From an uncultured Flavobacteriaceae bacterium (GTDB lineage Bacteria > Bacteroidota > Bacteroidia > Flavobacteriales > Flavobacteriaceae), in NCBI GenBank assembly GCA_947494565.1, contig CANLVG010000010.1, positions 1 through 64,000 on the forward strand: a stretch of DNA of 64,000 nt, given 5' to 3'. Positions 1-10,465 of this stretch are shown one piece after another (positions within the stretch are counted from its first letter, which is position 1; the number at the start of each line of letters is the position of its first letter). The notes below the pieces were generated by a model. That model saw only the letters and a program-made list of their open reading frames with translations. It searched no databases and was not told the origin of the DNA. Made by a program: the position numbers and the translations under genes.

Positions 1-1499
1 CCTACGGTCGTACCGTCATTGGGCGCGAAGGTATAGGTCAGCGCAGCGTCATAGTTCGTAATCGTGGCAGTGCCCGCGGCATCGCAGGTCGCGTCCGTGA
101 CATTAACCGTCGGTTGGTCGGGCAAAGGAACAACTGTAATTATGATTTCAGTAAAAGGTCTACAGTTTGAATCAGTTAATTCAGGATCATCCGTATCCAA
201 TATAGCATAGACATAATATGTTCCGGCAGTTGCAAAATTGATTCCAGCATTTGAAGTGGCTGTTCCTCCTACTGGAGTCACTGCTGTACCGATTGGTGTT
301 CCTCCTCCATAAGGATTGGCTTGGGCCGTATTGAACCAAACAAATTCAATATCGATATCATCAACATCGGTATCTACAGAAAGTGTCTGCTCTTGGTTAT
401 CTACACAGACTTCCATATCCGGTGATTCGTTGTTCAAAGTAGGACATATAAAGCATATGGGCGCTGTTCCGCTTACGTTTACCGTACATTCATCCGCTCC
501 ACCTAAAGTTCCATCCGGATCAGGACAAGCACCGTTGGGTACAGCTATGGGGGGAGATGAACTCGTGGCCTCAAAAATTGTAATATTATAATCAACACCT
601 TGGGGATAAGTAAGTTCCAGTGTTCCTGATGTTACGTTAGTGTCACTTGAATTGGTCAAACATACAGATGTAGACAAAGTTGGAGTGGCATTTGGATCGT
701 AGGCATAAAACTCCCCATTGATTCCCTCAATTGGAACTGATACGGTATATGTCCCACCATCATTGCACGAGGTTGTCGGAGTTCCCTCTGCCAAATTGCA
801 AATCAAAACGTCAGCATCGCCACAACCGAATCTCGCTTTGAAGTTATTCACCTGCACATCTCCGTCAGCATCTTGGTCCCATATGGCAATGTAGTAATTG
901 GTCGTAGCGTTAAAATCGGGAACCGGCAGTGTATTCCAAGTGTTTGAACTTTCGACACCGCAAGATCTAAGCGTTAGCGATGAGCAATCCCCACTTAATT
1001 CTTCTCCGTTGGCTGCGGTAGAAGTACCATTTGTTGAGGTATTTGAAGAATATAGCGCCCATGCTACGTTATCTCCTGAATTATCATTTATTTGGATTTG
1101 AAACGAGCCTCCGTTTGCCCGAACATCAAAATTTAACCAGATTATAGGTTCCCCATTGGTTGGATTGACAGGATTAACCACAAGACCAGTACTCGGATCT
1201 ATACAATTGAGACCGGATACATCTACAAGAAAGGATGATGAATTATAAACACTATTGTTAAAGGGCGCCACTTGGGATTGCGTATTGGCCGCACTTCCAC
1301 AGGCAACAATTCCTTTTGTATCATTGTTTCCCGGGGATTCATTTATAGTTCCATTTACCCACCCCGCGCCATCCGTCCAGCGCTGCGCACCTTCACATGG
1401 AGTATCGCTTTGCGCCATTAGACCTGATGACGCAAAGATTGTCAATAATCCTATTAAACCTAATTTTTTAATGATGCTATCAAACGTAATTTTCCCCAT
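1..1499 (-). CDS. Large secreted surface protein with Ig-like/adhesin repeats (5' part only)
   Basis: The ORF starts at an ATG at 1499 (MGKITFDSIIKKLG) and stays open to the window edge, giving at least 499 codons. Residues 1-30 form a signal peptide ending in LMAQ. The mature part is rich in Thr, Ser, Asn, Gly and Cys with almost no Lys. It contains a beta-rich stretch with acidic loops (DQDADGDVQ) and then modules of about 90 residues beginning near CPTLNNESPDMEV and PDQPTVNVTDATC, typical of the Ig-like repeats in giant gliding or adhesion proteins exported by type IX secretion in Bacteroidota. The sorting domain would lie outside the window. The last 40 codons (bases 1-125) are clearly more GC-rich than the rest, suggesting entry into a different repeat block. 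No enzyme motif is visible, so the role (adhesion, matrix) is inferred. Confidence 0.8.
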   Translation of the reverse strand, partial: MGKITFDSIIKKLGLIGLLTIFASSGLMAQSDTPCEGAQRWTDGAGWVNGTINESPGNNDTKGIVACGSAANTQSQVAPFNNSVYNSSSFLVDVSGLNCIDPSTGLVVNPVNPTNGEPIIWLNFDVRANGGSFQIQINDNSGDNVAWALYSSNTSTNGTSTAANGEELSGDCSSLTLRSCGVESSNTWNTLPVPDFNATTNYYIAIWDQDADGDVQVNNFKARFGCGDADVLICNLAEGTPTTSCNDGGTYTVSVPIEGINGEFYAYDPNATPTLSTSVCLTNSSDTNVTSGTLELTYPQGVDYNITIFEATSSSPPIAVPNGACPDPDGTLGGADECTVNVSGTAPICFICPTLNNESPDMEVCVDNQEQTLSVDTDVDDIDIEFVWFNTAQANPYGGGTPIGTAVTPVGGTATSNAGINFATAGTYYVYAILDTDDPELTDSNCRPFTEIIITVVPLPDQPTVNVTDATCDAAGTATITNYDAALTYTFAPNDGTTV

Positions 1500-1577
1500 G
1501 ATAAAGTTTTAGTAGTTATAACTTTGTCATAGCACTAGGTACACCAATACTGATAAGATTGTGGGCATCTTATAACA

Positions 1578-1608
1578 AAAACCTATATAAAGAGTAGTAA
1601 ATAAACAA
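1578..1608 (-). promoter_or_regulatory. Possible promoter of the surface-protein gene
   Basis: On the minus strand a TTG (1606-1608) is followed after 20 bases by TAGGTTTT (1578-1585), seven of eight matches to the Bacteroidota -7 element TAnnTTTG. The leader to the ATG at 1499 would be about 70 nt. The rest of the 1500-1872 gap is AT-rich and I see no gene in it. Confidence 0.3.
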
Positions 1609-1872
1609 GTATTAGATTCTATTCCGGGGGAGGAAACATCGGTCTTGAAAGGGAAGAACAAGAAAGGTAGATGTAAAGTAAAAATCTAAATCATACTATT
1701 TGTTTGGTTAGGTTTACAACTTTTAAAAATGGTTTGTGTTTGTAAATCTCTTAATATTCTGTTAATAACATGCTAATTCTGAACTTATTATCGATGAAAT
1801 GCACAAATATCGGCTTAAGTGGCGGAAATTTTCTTTCCAATGAAGAAACCTCATGCTTTTCAACTAAAAGTA

Positions 1873-3744
1873 TTATCGCTTTCCTGCCTTCTTTTGTTCT
1901 TCGGCCTGCTCCATCATTTCGCGCATCTTTTTCTGAAATTTGTTCTCTTTCTTCGGTTTCTTTTTGTTCTCCTGTATTTGGGCATGTATTTTATCATTGT
2001 CCAAAATAAAATTCTTGATGACCAGCATGATACCAATGGTAATCAAGTTAGAGATAAAATAGTACAGACTCAATCCACTAGCGTAGTTATTGAAGAAAAC
2101 AAGCATGAAGAAAGGCATCAAATACATGATGAATTTCATATTTGGCATACCGGGTTGTTGCGGCATGTTCTGGCCCGTGGTCATCATCATGTAGAAGAAA
2201 ATCGCTACGGAAGCCAGTATCGGGAAAAGACTTATGTGATCTCCGTAGAAGGGAATCGAAAAGCCTTCCGGAAATTGATAAATCGTATCGAATGACGATA
2301 AATCATCAGCCCATAAAAACGATTTTTGACGTAAGGCGAACGAAGTGGGGAAAAACATAAACAACGCATAGAAAATAGGCATCTGAATGAAAGCGGGAAT
2401 ACAACCGCTCATAGGACTGACCCCTGCCTTGCCATACAGTTTCATGGTCTCCTGTTGCTTCTTCATGGCGTTGTCTTTATATTTCTCGCCAAGCTCGGTA
2501 ATCTCAGGCTTTAAAACCTTCATTTTCGCTTGCGACAGGTACGATTTGTAGGTGGCGGGCGACATCGCCAGACGAACTAAAATCGTCATAATGATAATAG
2601 CGATACCATAAGGAAATATGCCGCTGAGAAAAGCATAGAACGGCGTGAAAACATATCTATTGATCCATCCAAAAATTCCCCATCCAAAGGGTATACTATC
2701 GTCGAGATTCAAATCACCGTATTGGTCCAGAACGGCTACGTCAGTTGGCCCATAATACCAATGCATGTTCTTGGAAAGCTCACCTCCTGTAACTTCTAAG
2801 GGAACGACAGAAGTATATTCCTTGGTAAAACGAGCGGTTCTACTTTCTTCCTCCACTAAGTTGATCGATGTAAGCTCGGCTGTCTTAAACTCATCTTTAG
2901 ACGCGAGGATACTACTGAAAAAGTGCTGCCGGTACGACAACCATTTGATATCTTGCTCGGTATCTTCATCATCACCACCTTCTGAGAGCTTGTCTATCTT
3001 TCCATCTTCATGCGAATAGGTCAAACGGGTGTACCTATTCTCATACGTTATGCTTTTATTATGGCGTATTCCTTTTAGGTTCCACTCCATTTTCACGGGT
3101 TGACTACTATTTAGCACACCGTTGAGGCCTTGGGAGCGTATCGTAAAATCAACCAAATAATCATCGGGTTTCATTTCATAACGGTACTCCAAAAAATGAT
3201 CTGGCCCGGTCTTGGCCTTCATACTCAAGATTTGGTTTTCACCACTTGTGGATAAGGTGGGTTCAAAATAAAGATTCTTGGTGTTCAAAACCCTATTATC
3301 GGATGTAGAGAAACTAAGTCCGAATTGAGCGTTACCATCTTTTACAAGGTACACCGGAATAGAATCGTAGGTCTTGAACTGCTTCATGCGGGCCTCGATA
3401 ATTTGGCCGCCTTTATTGCCGATTTCAAGATAGACCAGGTCGTTCTCAAGTGTTGTGGTACCCTCAGAAGGTTGGGTATAGCCGAAAGCGCCAATTGCAC
3501 TTTTGTAATTCGCAATCGCCGTGGAATCTTGAAGGTTTACTTGGGGACTTGTTGTGGTCAGGGTCGCATTTTCCTGTACGGCCTCTTCAGCTTCTTTTTG
3601 TTCAGCTTCGACCTGTTCTTGTTGCGCCTTTTGAGCTTCTAGTTCTTCAGGGGTAGGTTTGTTCTGGTAAAACATGAATATGAGTATACCGAAAATAAGC
3701 ACAAAGCCGATTATGGAATTGATATCCAATTTCTTTTCTTCCAT
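1873..3744 (-). CDS. yidC: Membrane protein insertase YidC
   Basis: YidC inserts and folds inner-membrane proteins, alone or with SecYEG. The 623-residue length fits the Gram-negative form. An N-terminal signal anchor (about residues 8-24) is followed by the large periplasmic beta-super-sandwich domain (about 60-350). The conserved five-helix insertase core follows (about 365-580) with the hydrophilic-groove arginine in ILVRLAMSPATYKSY, the cytoplasmic helical hairpin (PEITELGEKYKDN) and the GCIPAFIQMPIF segment. The C-terminus is Lys-rich (KKKPKKENKFQKKMRE), which suits ribosome contact. It lies 81 bp downstream of pyrG on the same strand, a pairing commonly kept in Flavobacteriaceae, so the two are probably cotranscribed. 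Confidence 0.97.
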   Translation of the reverse strand: MEEKKLDINSIIGFVLIFGILIFMFYQNKPTPEELEAQKAQQEQVEAEQKEAEEAVQENATLTTTSPQVNLQDSTAIANYKSAIGAFGYTQPSEGTTTLENDLVYLEIGNKGGQIIEARMKQFKTYDSIPVYLVKDGNAQFGLSFSTSDNRVLNTKNLYFEPTLSTSGENQILSMKAKTGPDHFLEYRYEMKPDDYLVDFTIRSQGLNGVLNSSQPVKMEWNLKGIRHNKSITYENRYTRLTYSHEDGKIDKLSEGGDDEDTEQDIKWLSYRQHFFSSILASKDEFKTAELTSINLVEEESRTARFTKEYTSVVPLEVTGGELSKNMHWYYGPTDVAVLDQYGDLNLDDSIPFGWGIFGWINRYVFTPFYAFLSGIFPYGIAIIIMTILVRLAMSPATYKSYLSQAKMKVLKPEITELGEKYKDNAMKKQQETMKLYGKAGVSPMSGCIPAFIQMPIFYALFMFFPTSFALRQKSFLWADDLSSFDTIYQFPEGFSIPFYGDHISLFPILASVAIFFYMMMTTGQNMPQQPGMPNMKFIMYLMPFFMLVFFNNYASGLSLYYFISNLITIGIMLVIKNFILDNDKIHAQIQENKKKPKKENKFQKKMREMMEQAEEQKKAGKR

Positions 3745-3825
3745 CTATTTAAGAATAATTTTGGTAACGTTTGATTTGTACTGATGCTGCCTGAGCTTCA
3801 GCAAATATATGCCCAATTACGGTTT

Positions 3826-5478
<1,653 letters not shown>

Positions 5479-5513
5479 TTACGGGATTCAAAGATACAAA
5501 TACCGAAATGAAA

Positions 5514-5756
5514 TCAATACTTCTTAGGTGGAAAATCTTTTTGCACCTTGCGTATCAGGGGCTCTAGGCCGTTGACCTTTATTTCGTGCATCGATTTCAA
5601 CATCATGCCCAACTTACCTTCTGGAAAACCTTTTTGATGAAACCAGACCAAATAGGGTTCTGGCAAATCGACCAAATAACGGCCTTTGAATTTCCCGAAT
5701 GGCATTTTGTAATGTGCGAGCTCTATTAATCGTTCTTTATCAGGGGAGATTTCCAT
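5514..5756 (-). CDS. DUF3820 family protein
   Basis: A small cytoplasmic protein of 80 residues containing the family hallmark MPFGKFKGRYLVDLPEPYLVW and a C-terminal GLEPLIRKV segment. DUF3820 proteins are short single-domain proteins; some relatives have been called putative quorum-sensing-regulated virulence factors, but no biochemical activity is established and I do not assign one. It sits first in the minus-strand run ahead of pyrG (50 bp gap) and is divergent from the TIM-barrel gene at 5807, with about 50 bp between their start codons. Confidence 0.85.
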   Translation of the reverse strand: MEISPDKERLIELAHYKMPFGKFKGRYLVDLPEPYLVWFHQKGFPEGKLGMMLKSMHEIKVNGLEPLIRKVQKDFPPKKY

Positions 5757-5806
5757 TTTTTAAAACTAAAAAATATATCTTTAGAAGACTTAAATTTCAA
5801 CCAAAG

Positions 5807-6679
5807 ATGGAAAGAAGAAAATTTATAGGAGCTTCAGCGGCCGCATCAGTCGGTTTTATCGCCTACAAAACCAATGCAGCAATGCCCGCCCCGGAAATAA
5901 AGGAAATGAACGATCTTAAAGGAAATATCAATCACAGTGCCTGTAGGTGGTGCTACAGTAAAATTCCGATGGAGGATTTTTTAAAGAACCTCAATGAGTT
6001 GGGTGTTAAAGCTATGGACCTGACCGGTCCGGAAGACTGGCCCCTTATGAAAAAGTACGGCATCCATGCCTCAATGTGCTGGGGTGCAGGCAAGGGAATA
6101 CCAGAGGGGTGGAACGACCCCAAACTACATGAAGAATTAATTGCCGATTACTTAAGGGTAATTCCTTTGGTGGCCGAAGCGGGATATACGAATCTTATTT
6201 GCTTTAGTGGAAACCGGAATGGAATGGATGACGCCGAAGGACTAAAAAACTGCGCAGAGGGATTAAAGAAAATCATGCCCGCAGCCGAAAAACACGGGGT
6301 TGTGATCCAAATGGAATTACTGAACTCAAAGGTCGACCATGCGGACTACATGTGTGATCGTTCGGCTTGGGGCGTGGAGCTCTGTAAGGCCATTGGTTCC
6401 GACAACTTCAAACTCTTATATGATATTTACCATATGCAGATCATGGAAGGTGATGTCATTCGAAACATTCAGGAGTACCACCAATACTTCGGACATTACC
6501 ATACAGGAGGAAATCCCGGTCGACATGAAATAAACAAAACGCAAGAATTGTATTATCCAGCGATAATGAAGGCTATAGTGGATACGGGATTCAAGGGATA
6601 TGTTGCCCAGGAATTCATTCCCACTTGGGATGACCCCATCGCTGCCTTAAAAGAAGGAGTCACCATTTGCGATGTTTGA
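5807..6679 (+). CDS. Tat-exported sugar phosphate isomerase/epimerase-like TIM barrel (hydroxypyruvate isomerase-like)
   Basis: The protein (290 residues from the ATG at 5807) begins MERRKFIGASAAASVGF, a twin-arginine signal typical of Bacteroidota oxidoreductase-neighbour and isomerase-like proteins. The mature part fits the AP-endonuclease-2/xylose-isomerase-like TIM barrel. The metal-ligand pattern of the hydroxypyruvate isomerase family is visible: a Glu in VVIQMELLNSKVDH, an Asp and His in LLYDIYHMQIMEGD, a His in YFGHYHTGGNPGRHE, and a Glu in YVAQEFIP. The physiological substrate is not evident. An upstream in-frame ATG at 5699 would add 36 residues in front of the RR motif and lies inside the divergent gene, so 5807 is preferred; TATCTTTA at 5776-5783 is a possible -7 element. 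Confidence 0.87.
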   Translation: MERRKFIGASAAASVGFIAYKTNAAMPAPEIKEMNDLKGNINHSACRWCYSKIPMEDFLKNLNELGVKAMDLTGPEDWPLMKKYGIHASMCWGAGKGIPEGWNDPKLHEELIADYLRVIPLVAEAGYTNLICFSGNRNGMDDAEGLKNCAEGLKKIMPAAEKHGVVIQMELLNSKVDHADYMCDRSAWGVELCKAIGSDNFKLLYDIYHMQIMEGDVIRNIQEYHQYFGHYHTGGNPGRHEINKTQELYYPAIMKAIVDTGFKGYVAQEFIPTWDDPIAALKEGVTICDV

Positions 6680-6825
6680 TTAAAAATCGTTCATTAATAG
6701 AATCTTCACATTTTAGAATCCGTTTTTTTTGCACCTTTGTAGGACAAATAAGCAGGGTCACTTTTACTTTAGTCGGCCCTAATTTGATTTAAAAACGGTT
6801 TTTAAACTATTCTTGACTTTCTATT

Positions 6826-7359
6826 ATGAAGAAAAATATCATTCCACTACTTATCGCATTTTTCGCCCTTGGGGTTGCCAATGCACAAGAATTTAATGTA
6901 GGCACCAATGTTGTGAACGTCGGTATCGGCCTGGGAGGCGATTATGGTGATTTCTTGACGTCATCGATTTCACCCGGAATCAGCGCCAGCTATGAGCGGG
7001 GAATATGGGACATTGGTGGCCCTGGGGTTATCAGCCTAGGAGGGTATCTCGGAATCAAGAATTACCGCTACGAAACCGTTGGGGTGAATTCAAAATGGAC
7101 GTATACTACGGTGGGATTTCGCGGGGCGTACCATTTCAATGGACTTGAAGTGGAAAATCTTGATCTCTATGGGGGTGCGATGATCGCCTATAATATTGCG
7201 AATTTTTCTGGTGATTCAGTAGTATTCAAAGTGCGCAGTAGAATAGCACCCACTCTTTTTGTGGGGGGTAGATGGTATTTCAATGATACGTTTGGGGTCT
7301 TTGCGGAAGCGGGATACGGTGTTGCTTTTTTAACGGTCGGAGGTTCGATTCGTTTTTAG
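6826..7359 (+). CDS. Small outer-membrane beta-barrel protein (porin-like)
   Basis: A 177-residue protein with a signal peptide (MKKNIIPLLIAFFALGVANAQ) and alternating beta-strand sequence rich in Gly and aromatic residues (GGYLGIKNYRYETV, GAYHFNGLEVENLDLYGGAM, FVGGRWYFNDTFGVFAEAGYG), ending in a strand GGSIRF with the C-terminal Phe usual for outer-membrane barrels. This fits an eight-stranded OmpX/OmpW-size barrel. No specific ligand can be assigned. It stands alone between a plus-strand isomerase-like gene and a convergent minus-strand operon. Confidence 0.8.
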   Translation: MKKNIIPLLIAFFALGVANAQEFNVGTNVVNVGIGLGGDYGDFLTSSISPGISASYERGIWDIGGPGVISLGGYLGIKNYRYETVGVNSKWTYTTVGFRGAYHFNGLEVENLDLYGGAMIAYNIANFSGDSVVFKVRSRIAPTLFVGGRWYFNDTFGVFAEAGYGVAFLTVGGSIRF

Positions 7360-7382
7360 CAACCGATTCGAGTCGCACAAGG

Positions 7383-7970
7383 CTACTGGTTTTCTAACGC
7401 CTCTTTTATTTTCAAGTTCCAAATGCGCTGGTTTTTTCGATTTCTCGAAAAATTCGTTTCAGCATCATACCGATTTTGAAAAGCGCTAAGTTCCTTGTTG
7501 TTCTTATTGTAAATCGATTTGACCTTGGACTTTATATTCGTACGGTCAAAGGTAGCTTGTGAAAACTCTTTTCTCAGTTTACGTGCGAACAACTCGGTGA
7601 TGTCGAAATGTAGTTGCTCATGACCTAAGATAATATCATCACATAGTTCAGGCTTATACCACGATTCATTTGGGTAGAAATGGGTACTGATCTCAAAATT
7701 TACCTTAAGGTGTTTCGATGTATTGGACAGGGTCGTGAATCGATATGATATGCCACTGGCCGTGGTCGCTGCTACCCGATCGCTTTGGGGAGGTTCTCCC
7801 TTGAAATCTTCCCAGGTCAACTTTCGCTCACTCCATGAAATCGTTTCAAGTTCTTGCTGTGGACCAAGACCGAACAAGCATAGTCCCGTAATCAAAAAAA
7901 CTTTTAGCGCACCCAATTGAACGTGATTATCTTTTCGATATCGGGATGCAGACTGTAATGCACCGGACAC
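7383..7970 (-). CDS. DUF922 family putative secreted zinc protease
   Basis: The protein has a hydrophobic signal (VFLITGLCLFGLG) and a DUF922-type domain with ISWSERKLTWEDFKG near the mature N-terminus and the metal-binding motif HEQLHF followed by DITELFARKLRKE, consistent with a short HExxH zinc protease. The listed ATG at 7970 lies well inside the osmC gene and puts 23 residues before the signal. A TTG at 7916 would give a more normal signal (GALKVFLITG) and only a 13-bp overlap, so the true start may be TTG 7916. It is the last gene of the guaA-LysM-osmC run. Activity is inferred from the motif only. Confidence 0.75.
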   Translation of the reverse strand: MSGALQSASRYRKDNHVQLGALKVFLITGLCLFGLGPQQELETISWSERKLTWEDFKGEPPQSDRVAATTASGISYRFTTLSNTSKHLKVNFEISTHFYPNESWYKPELCDDIILGHEQLHFDITELFARKLRKEFSQATFDRTNIKSKVKSIYNKNNKELSAFQNRYDAETNFSRNRKNQRIWNLKIKEALENQ

Positions 7971-8308
7971 GTATTAGCCGTGTGTACTAAAATCTTCCGA
8001 TGCTTTTCTGACACGTTTTTGGGAAGTTGTAAATCGATCTCGATTTTCGATATCCGCCTTGGATCGGATGACATATGCTTGGTCACCTCCGCAGTGGCCT
8101 CGGCAAGGTCGACTTCCAAACCAGCGGCTTTCATACCCATCATGGTCAAAATACAGCTGGCCAATCCCGTGGCCACCGTATCAGTGGGTGAAAAAGCTTC
8201 TCCTTTTCCGTTATTGTCTATGGGAGCATCGGTCAAAAAGACATCTCCGGAACGAAGATGCTCGCAACTGGTTCGCAATCCTCCCTTGTATGTTACTTTT
8301 GAAGTCAT
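7904..8308 (-). CDS. OsmC family peroxiredoxin-like protein
   Basis: OsmC/Ohr-type proteins reduce peroxides with a pair of cysteines in a domain-swapped dimer. Both cysteines are present: one in ATGLASCILTMMG and one in NTCPVHYSLHP, separated by the family's usual distance. At 134 residues it is of normal size and cytoplasmic. Whether it is closer to OsmC, Ohr or the YhfA-like branch cannot be settled by eye. It starts just after the stop of the LysM protein gene, so it is cotranscribed with it. Confidence 0.9.
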   Translation of the reverse strand: MTSKVTYKGGLRTSCEHLRSGDVFLTDAPIDNNGKGEAFSPTDTVATGLASCILTMMGMKAAGLEVDLAEATAEVTKHMSSDPRRISKIEIDLQLPKNVSEKHRKILVHTANTCPVHYSLHPDIEKIITFNWVR

Positions 8309-8309
8309 A

Positions 8310-10463
8310 TCAATCGGTCAATTGTTCGATTCGCATATCATCGTAGGCCATAATATAAGAGGCTTGATTAAAATATCCAGAGGCGATATCCTTTTCATAT
8401 GAAAATTTATTGCCTGTATATTCCGTTTGGCCGATAAGTCGCGATACTTGCATCAAATCATTCTTATACGCCAATTTCAATAAAAGATCATAGGTAAGAT
8501 CAAAGCCGCGAACTGCATAACGATCAGGGGTATCGCCGAATTTTTTTCGATACCTTTTGGAGAAACTATTGTTCTTTGCTTCACGATACACTGACGGAAA
8601 GGTAAAATTCAAATTCGACAAATGCGATCCGGAAATCACATCGTTTTCAAAGGCATTGTTCTTATTGGTAGTAAACATGCGCAGTTGTAATTTTTCCTTA
8701 CTTTTTTCTGGATCTAAGAGGGCATTATGAAAAGAGTTCAAAATCGAGGTCACACTGGAAATCAGTTTATAGTTTCCGGATTCCACAAAAACCCAGTTCT
8801 CTTTTTCCTCGGACAGCAATGCGCCTAACTTATCACGTACCACTCCGATATTCTTCTCTTCCTCTATCACCTCGGCAATCTTGGCTTCGGGAAACCGAAG
8901 TAGAATAGAATCTTTGGCAACTGTATTCGCACCGTCGGCGATGATTACAATATTTTGCTCTTCCCTTGTTTTTTCTACATAATCAAGCATTCGAACCCGT
9001 AAAACTTCATCTGGGGTGTAGGAGAAAAAAACATTGGTCATACTCAAATCGGTCTTTGCAGGTATCGGTGCTACCACCGGCACCCGATATTGAGAAGAAC
9101 GCACAGCCACCTCACGCAAGGAGGCAACATCTAAAGGCCCTATGATCGCACTATAGCTCGACAGGTTTTCCCGAAGGAGAATTTCACGTGTTTTGGCTAG
9201 GTCCAATTCGTTGTCGAACGTTCGCACATCCACAGAAATACCTAACGAAGCGATAGAGTCCAAGGCGACTAAGGCTCCTGAATAAAGCCCCAGACTGTAT
9301 TTCAAGCTATTTCGAGTACCTATAGTCCTTTGTACATTCTCCTTATTCGCAAGATTCAATCTGTTCAAACGAAACGGAAACAGGAACATGACCTTAGGTC
9401 TATTTTCAGGGTTGATACTATCCAACAAATCGATTTTGTCCAGCACCAAGGCATTTCGCACTTCAAAATTACCCGTCTGTCCCTTGGGTAATTTTAAGAC
9501 CATCCCAGCCTTCAAACCCTCTTTCAAATCAGGATTCAGGGCCAACAACTCTTTATAGGAAATACCCAATTTTCGAGTCAACGAGAATTCGGTCTGCTTT
9601 GGTTTTACCTCATAAAAAATATAGTTATCAGTATTGATGTCTCCCCCTTCAACTTTTCGTTCTGGAATGCGAATGACCATCCCCTCCTTAAGCCCGTCTT
9701 TAAGTTCAGGGTTCAATTTCACGATTTCCTCTGCCTTGACCTCAAACTGTTGTTGAAGTCGATAAAAGTTCATTTTCGGCGGAACGGTATACGAGATGTA
9801 GAGTTCCGTGACTTGATTCTGAACACTGCTCCCCGGTTTTTTAGGCATTCTCAATTCTTGCCCTTCGGCCAGATAACTCGAATTCTTCTCCAATGCCGGA
9901 TTGAGAACTACCATACTATCGAGGGTAATTCCATATTTATGGGCAATACTCCAACGTGTTTCTTTGGCCGCTACCGTATAGATTTCAAAATCGTCTTCGT
10001 TGATGGTATTTTCGCCCGGAGCCACTCTTTTGTATTTCGGAATACGCAGCACCATGCGCTTTTTTAGTTGATTAGAGTATAGTTCTTGATTGTACCGTTT
10101 GATATCATCTTCCGTGATATGGTAGCGCTTCGCAATACCATAAAGCGTCTCTTTCTTCCGAACCTTGTGCGAGGTAAAACCAATCGGCTCTTCAGGCACG
10201 GCTTCGGATGACTGATCACCGATAGCAGTGGGTTTTGCGGCGGCGGGAATCACTAAAATGGTATTTGGCTTGAGGTCTTGACCCGCCTTTATTTCCTTAT
10301 TATACGTAAGGATGCTTGCCGCGGTCACATTGTACTTTTTTGCGATACCCGCTAAGGTTTCACCACTTCTGACCGAGTGCGTAGAAAATTGCTGTGCTGT
10401 TGCTTTACATCCCATAAAAACAAACAGGAGGAGCATCAACAGGCTTTTAAAAACTTGATTCAT
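8310..10463 (-). CDS. LysM-repeat lipoprotein with periplasmic-binding-protein-like domain
   Basis: Starting at the ATG at 10463, three bases after the guaA stop, the protein has a lipoprotein-like signal (LLMLLLFVFMGCKATAQ). Five LysM modules follow in about the first 330 residues; each ends in a VIP/RIP/RMP/KLP motif (for example SGETLAGIAKKYNVT, KETLYGIAKRYHIT). LysM binds peptidoglycan. The remaining 370 residues resemble a type-1 periplasmic binding (amino-acid ABC receptor-like) fold, with KVMFLFPFRLNR, YSAIIGPLDVASLREVA and VPVVAPIPA. No permease or ATPase is nearby, so it is probably a cell-wall-anchored protein and not a transporter subunit. The alternative ATG at 10475 overlaps guaA. 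The guaA-LysM order is common in Flavobacteriaceae. Confidence 0.88.
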   Translation of the reverse strand: MNQVFKSLLMLLLFVFMGCKATAQQFSTHSVRSGETLAGIAKKYNVTAASILTYNKEIKAGQDLKPNTILVIPAAAKPTAIGDQSSEAVPEEPIGFTSHKVRKKETLYGIAKRYHITEDDIKRYNQELYSNQLKKRMVLRIPKYKRVAPGENTINEDDFEIYTVAAKETRWSIAHKYGITLDSMVVLNPALEKNSSYLAEGQELRMPKKPGSSVQNQVTELYISYTVPPKMNFYRLQQQFEVKAEEIVKLNPELKDGLKEGMVIRIPERKVEGGDINTDNYIFYEVKPKQTEFSLTRKLGISYKELLALNPDLKEGLKAGMVLKLPKGQTGNFEVRNALVLDKIDLLDSINPENRPKVMFLFPFRLNRLNLANKENVQRTIGTRNSLKYSLGLYSGALVALDSIASLGISVDVRTFDNELDLAKTREILLRENLSSYSAIIGPLDVASLREVAVRSSQYRVPVVAPIPAKTDLSMTNVFFSYTPDEVLRVRMLDYVEKTREEQNIVIIADGANTVAKDSILLRFPEAKIAEVIEEEKNIGVVRDKLGALLSEEKENWVFVESGNYKLISSVTSILNSFHNALLDPEKSKEKLQLRMFTTNKNNAFENDVISGSHLSNLNFTFPSVYREAKNNSFSKRYRKKFGDTPDRYAVRGFDLTYDLLLKLAYKNDLMQVSRLIGQTEYTGNKFSYEKDIASGYFNQASYIMAYDDMRIEQLTD

Positions 10464-10465
10464 AG

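Noticed and set aside
1819-2295. 158-codon plus-strand frame
   Set aside because: It lies wholly opposite the yidC insertase core and its hydrophobic, His-rich sequence is the reverse-strand shadow of that gene.
5699-5806. Longer start for the TIM-barrel isomerase
   Set aside because: It would add 36 residues before the twin-arginine signal and overlap the divergent DUF3820 gene.
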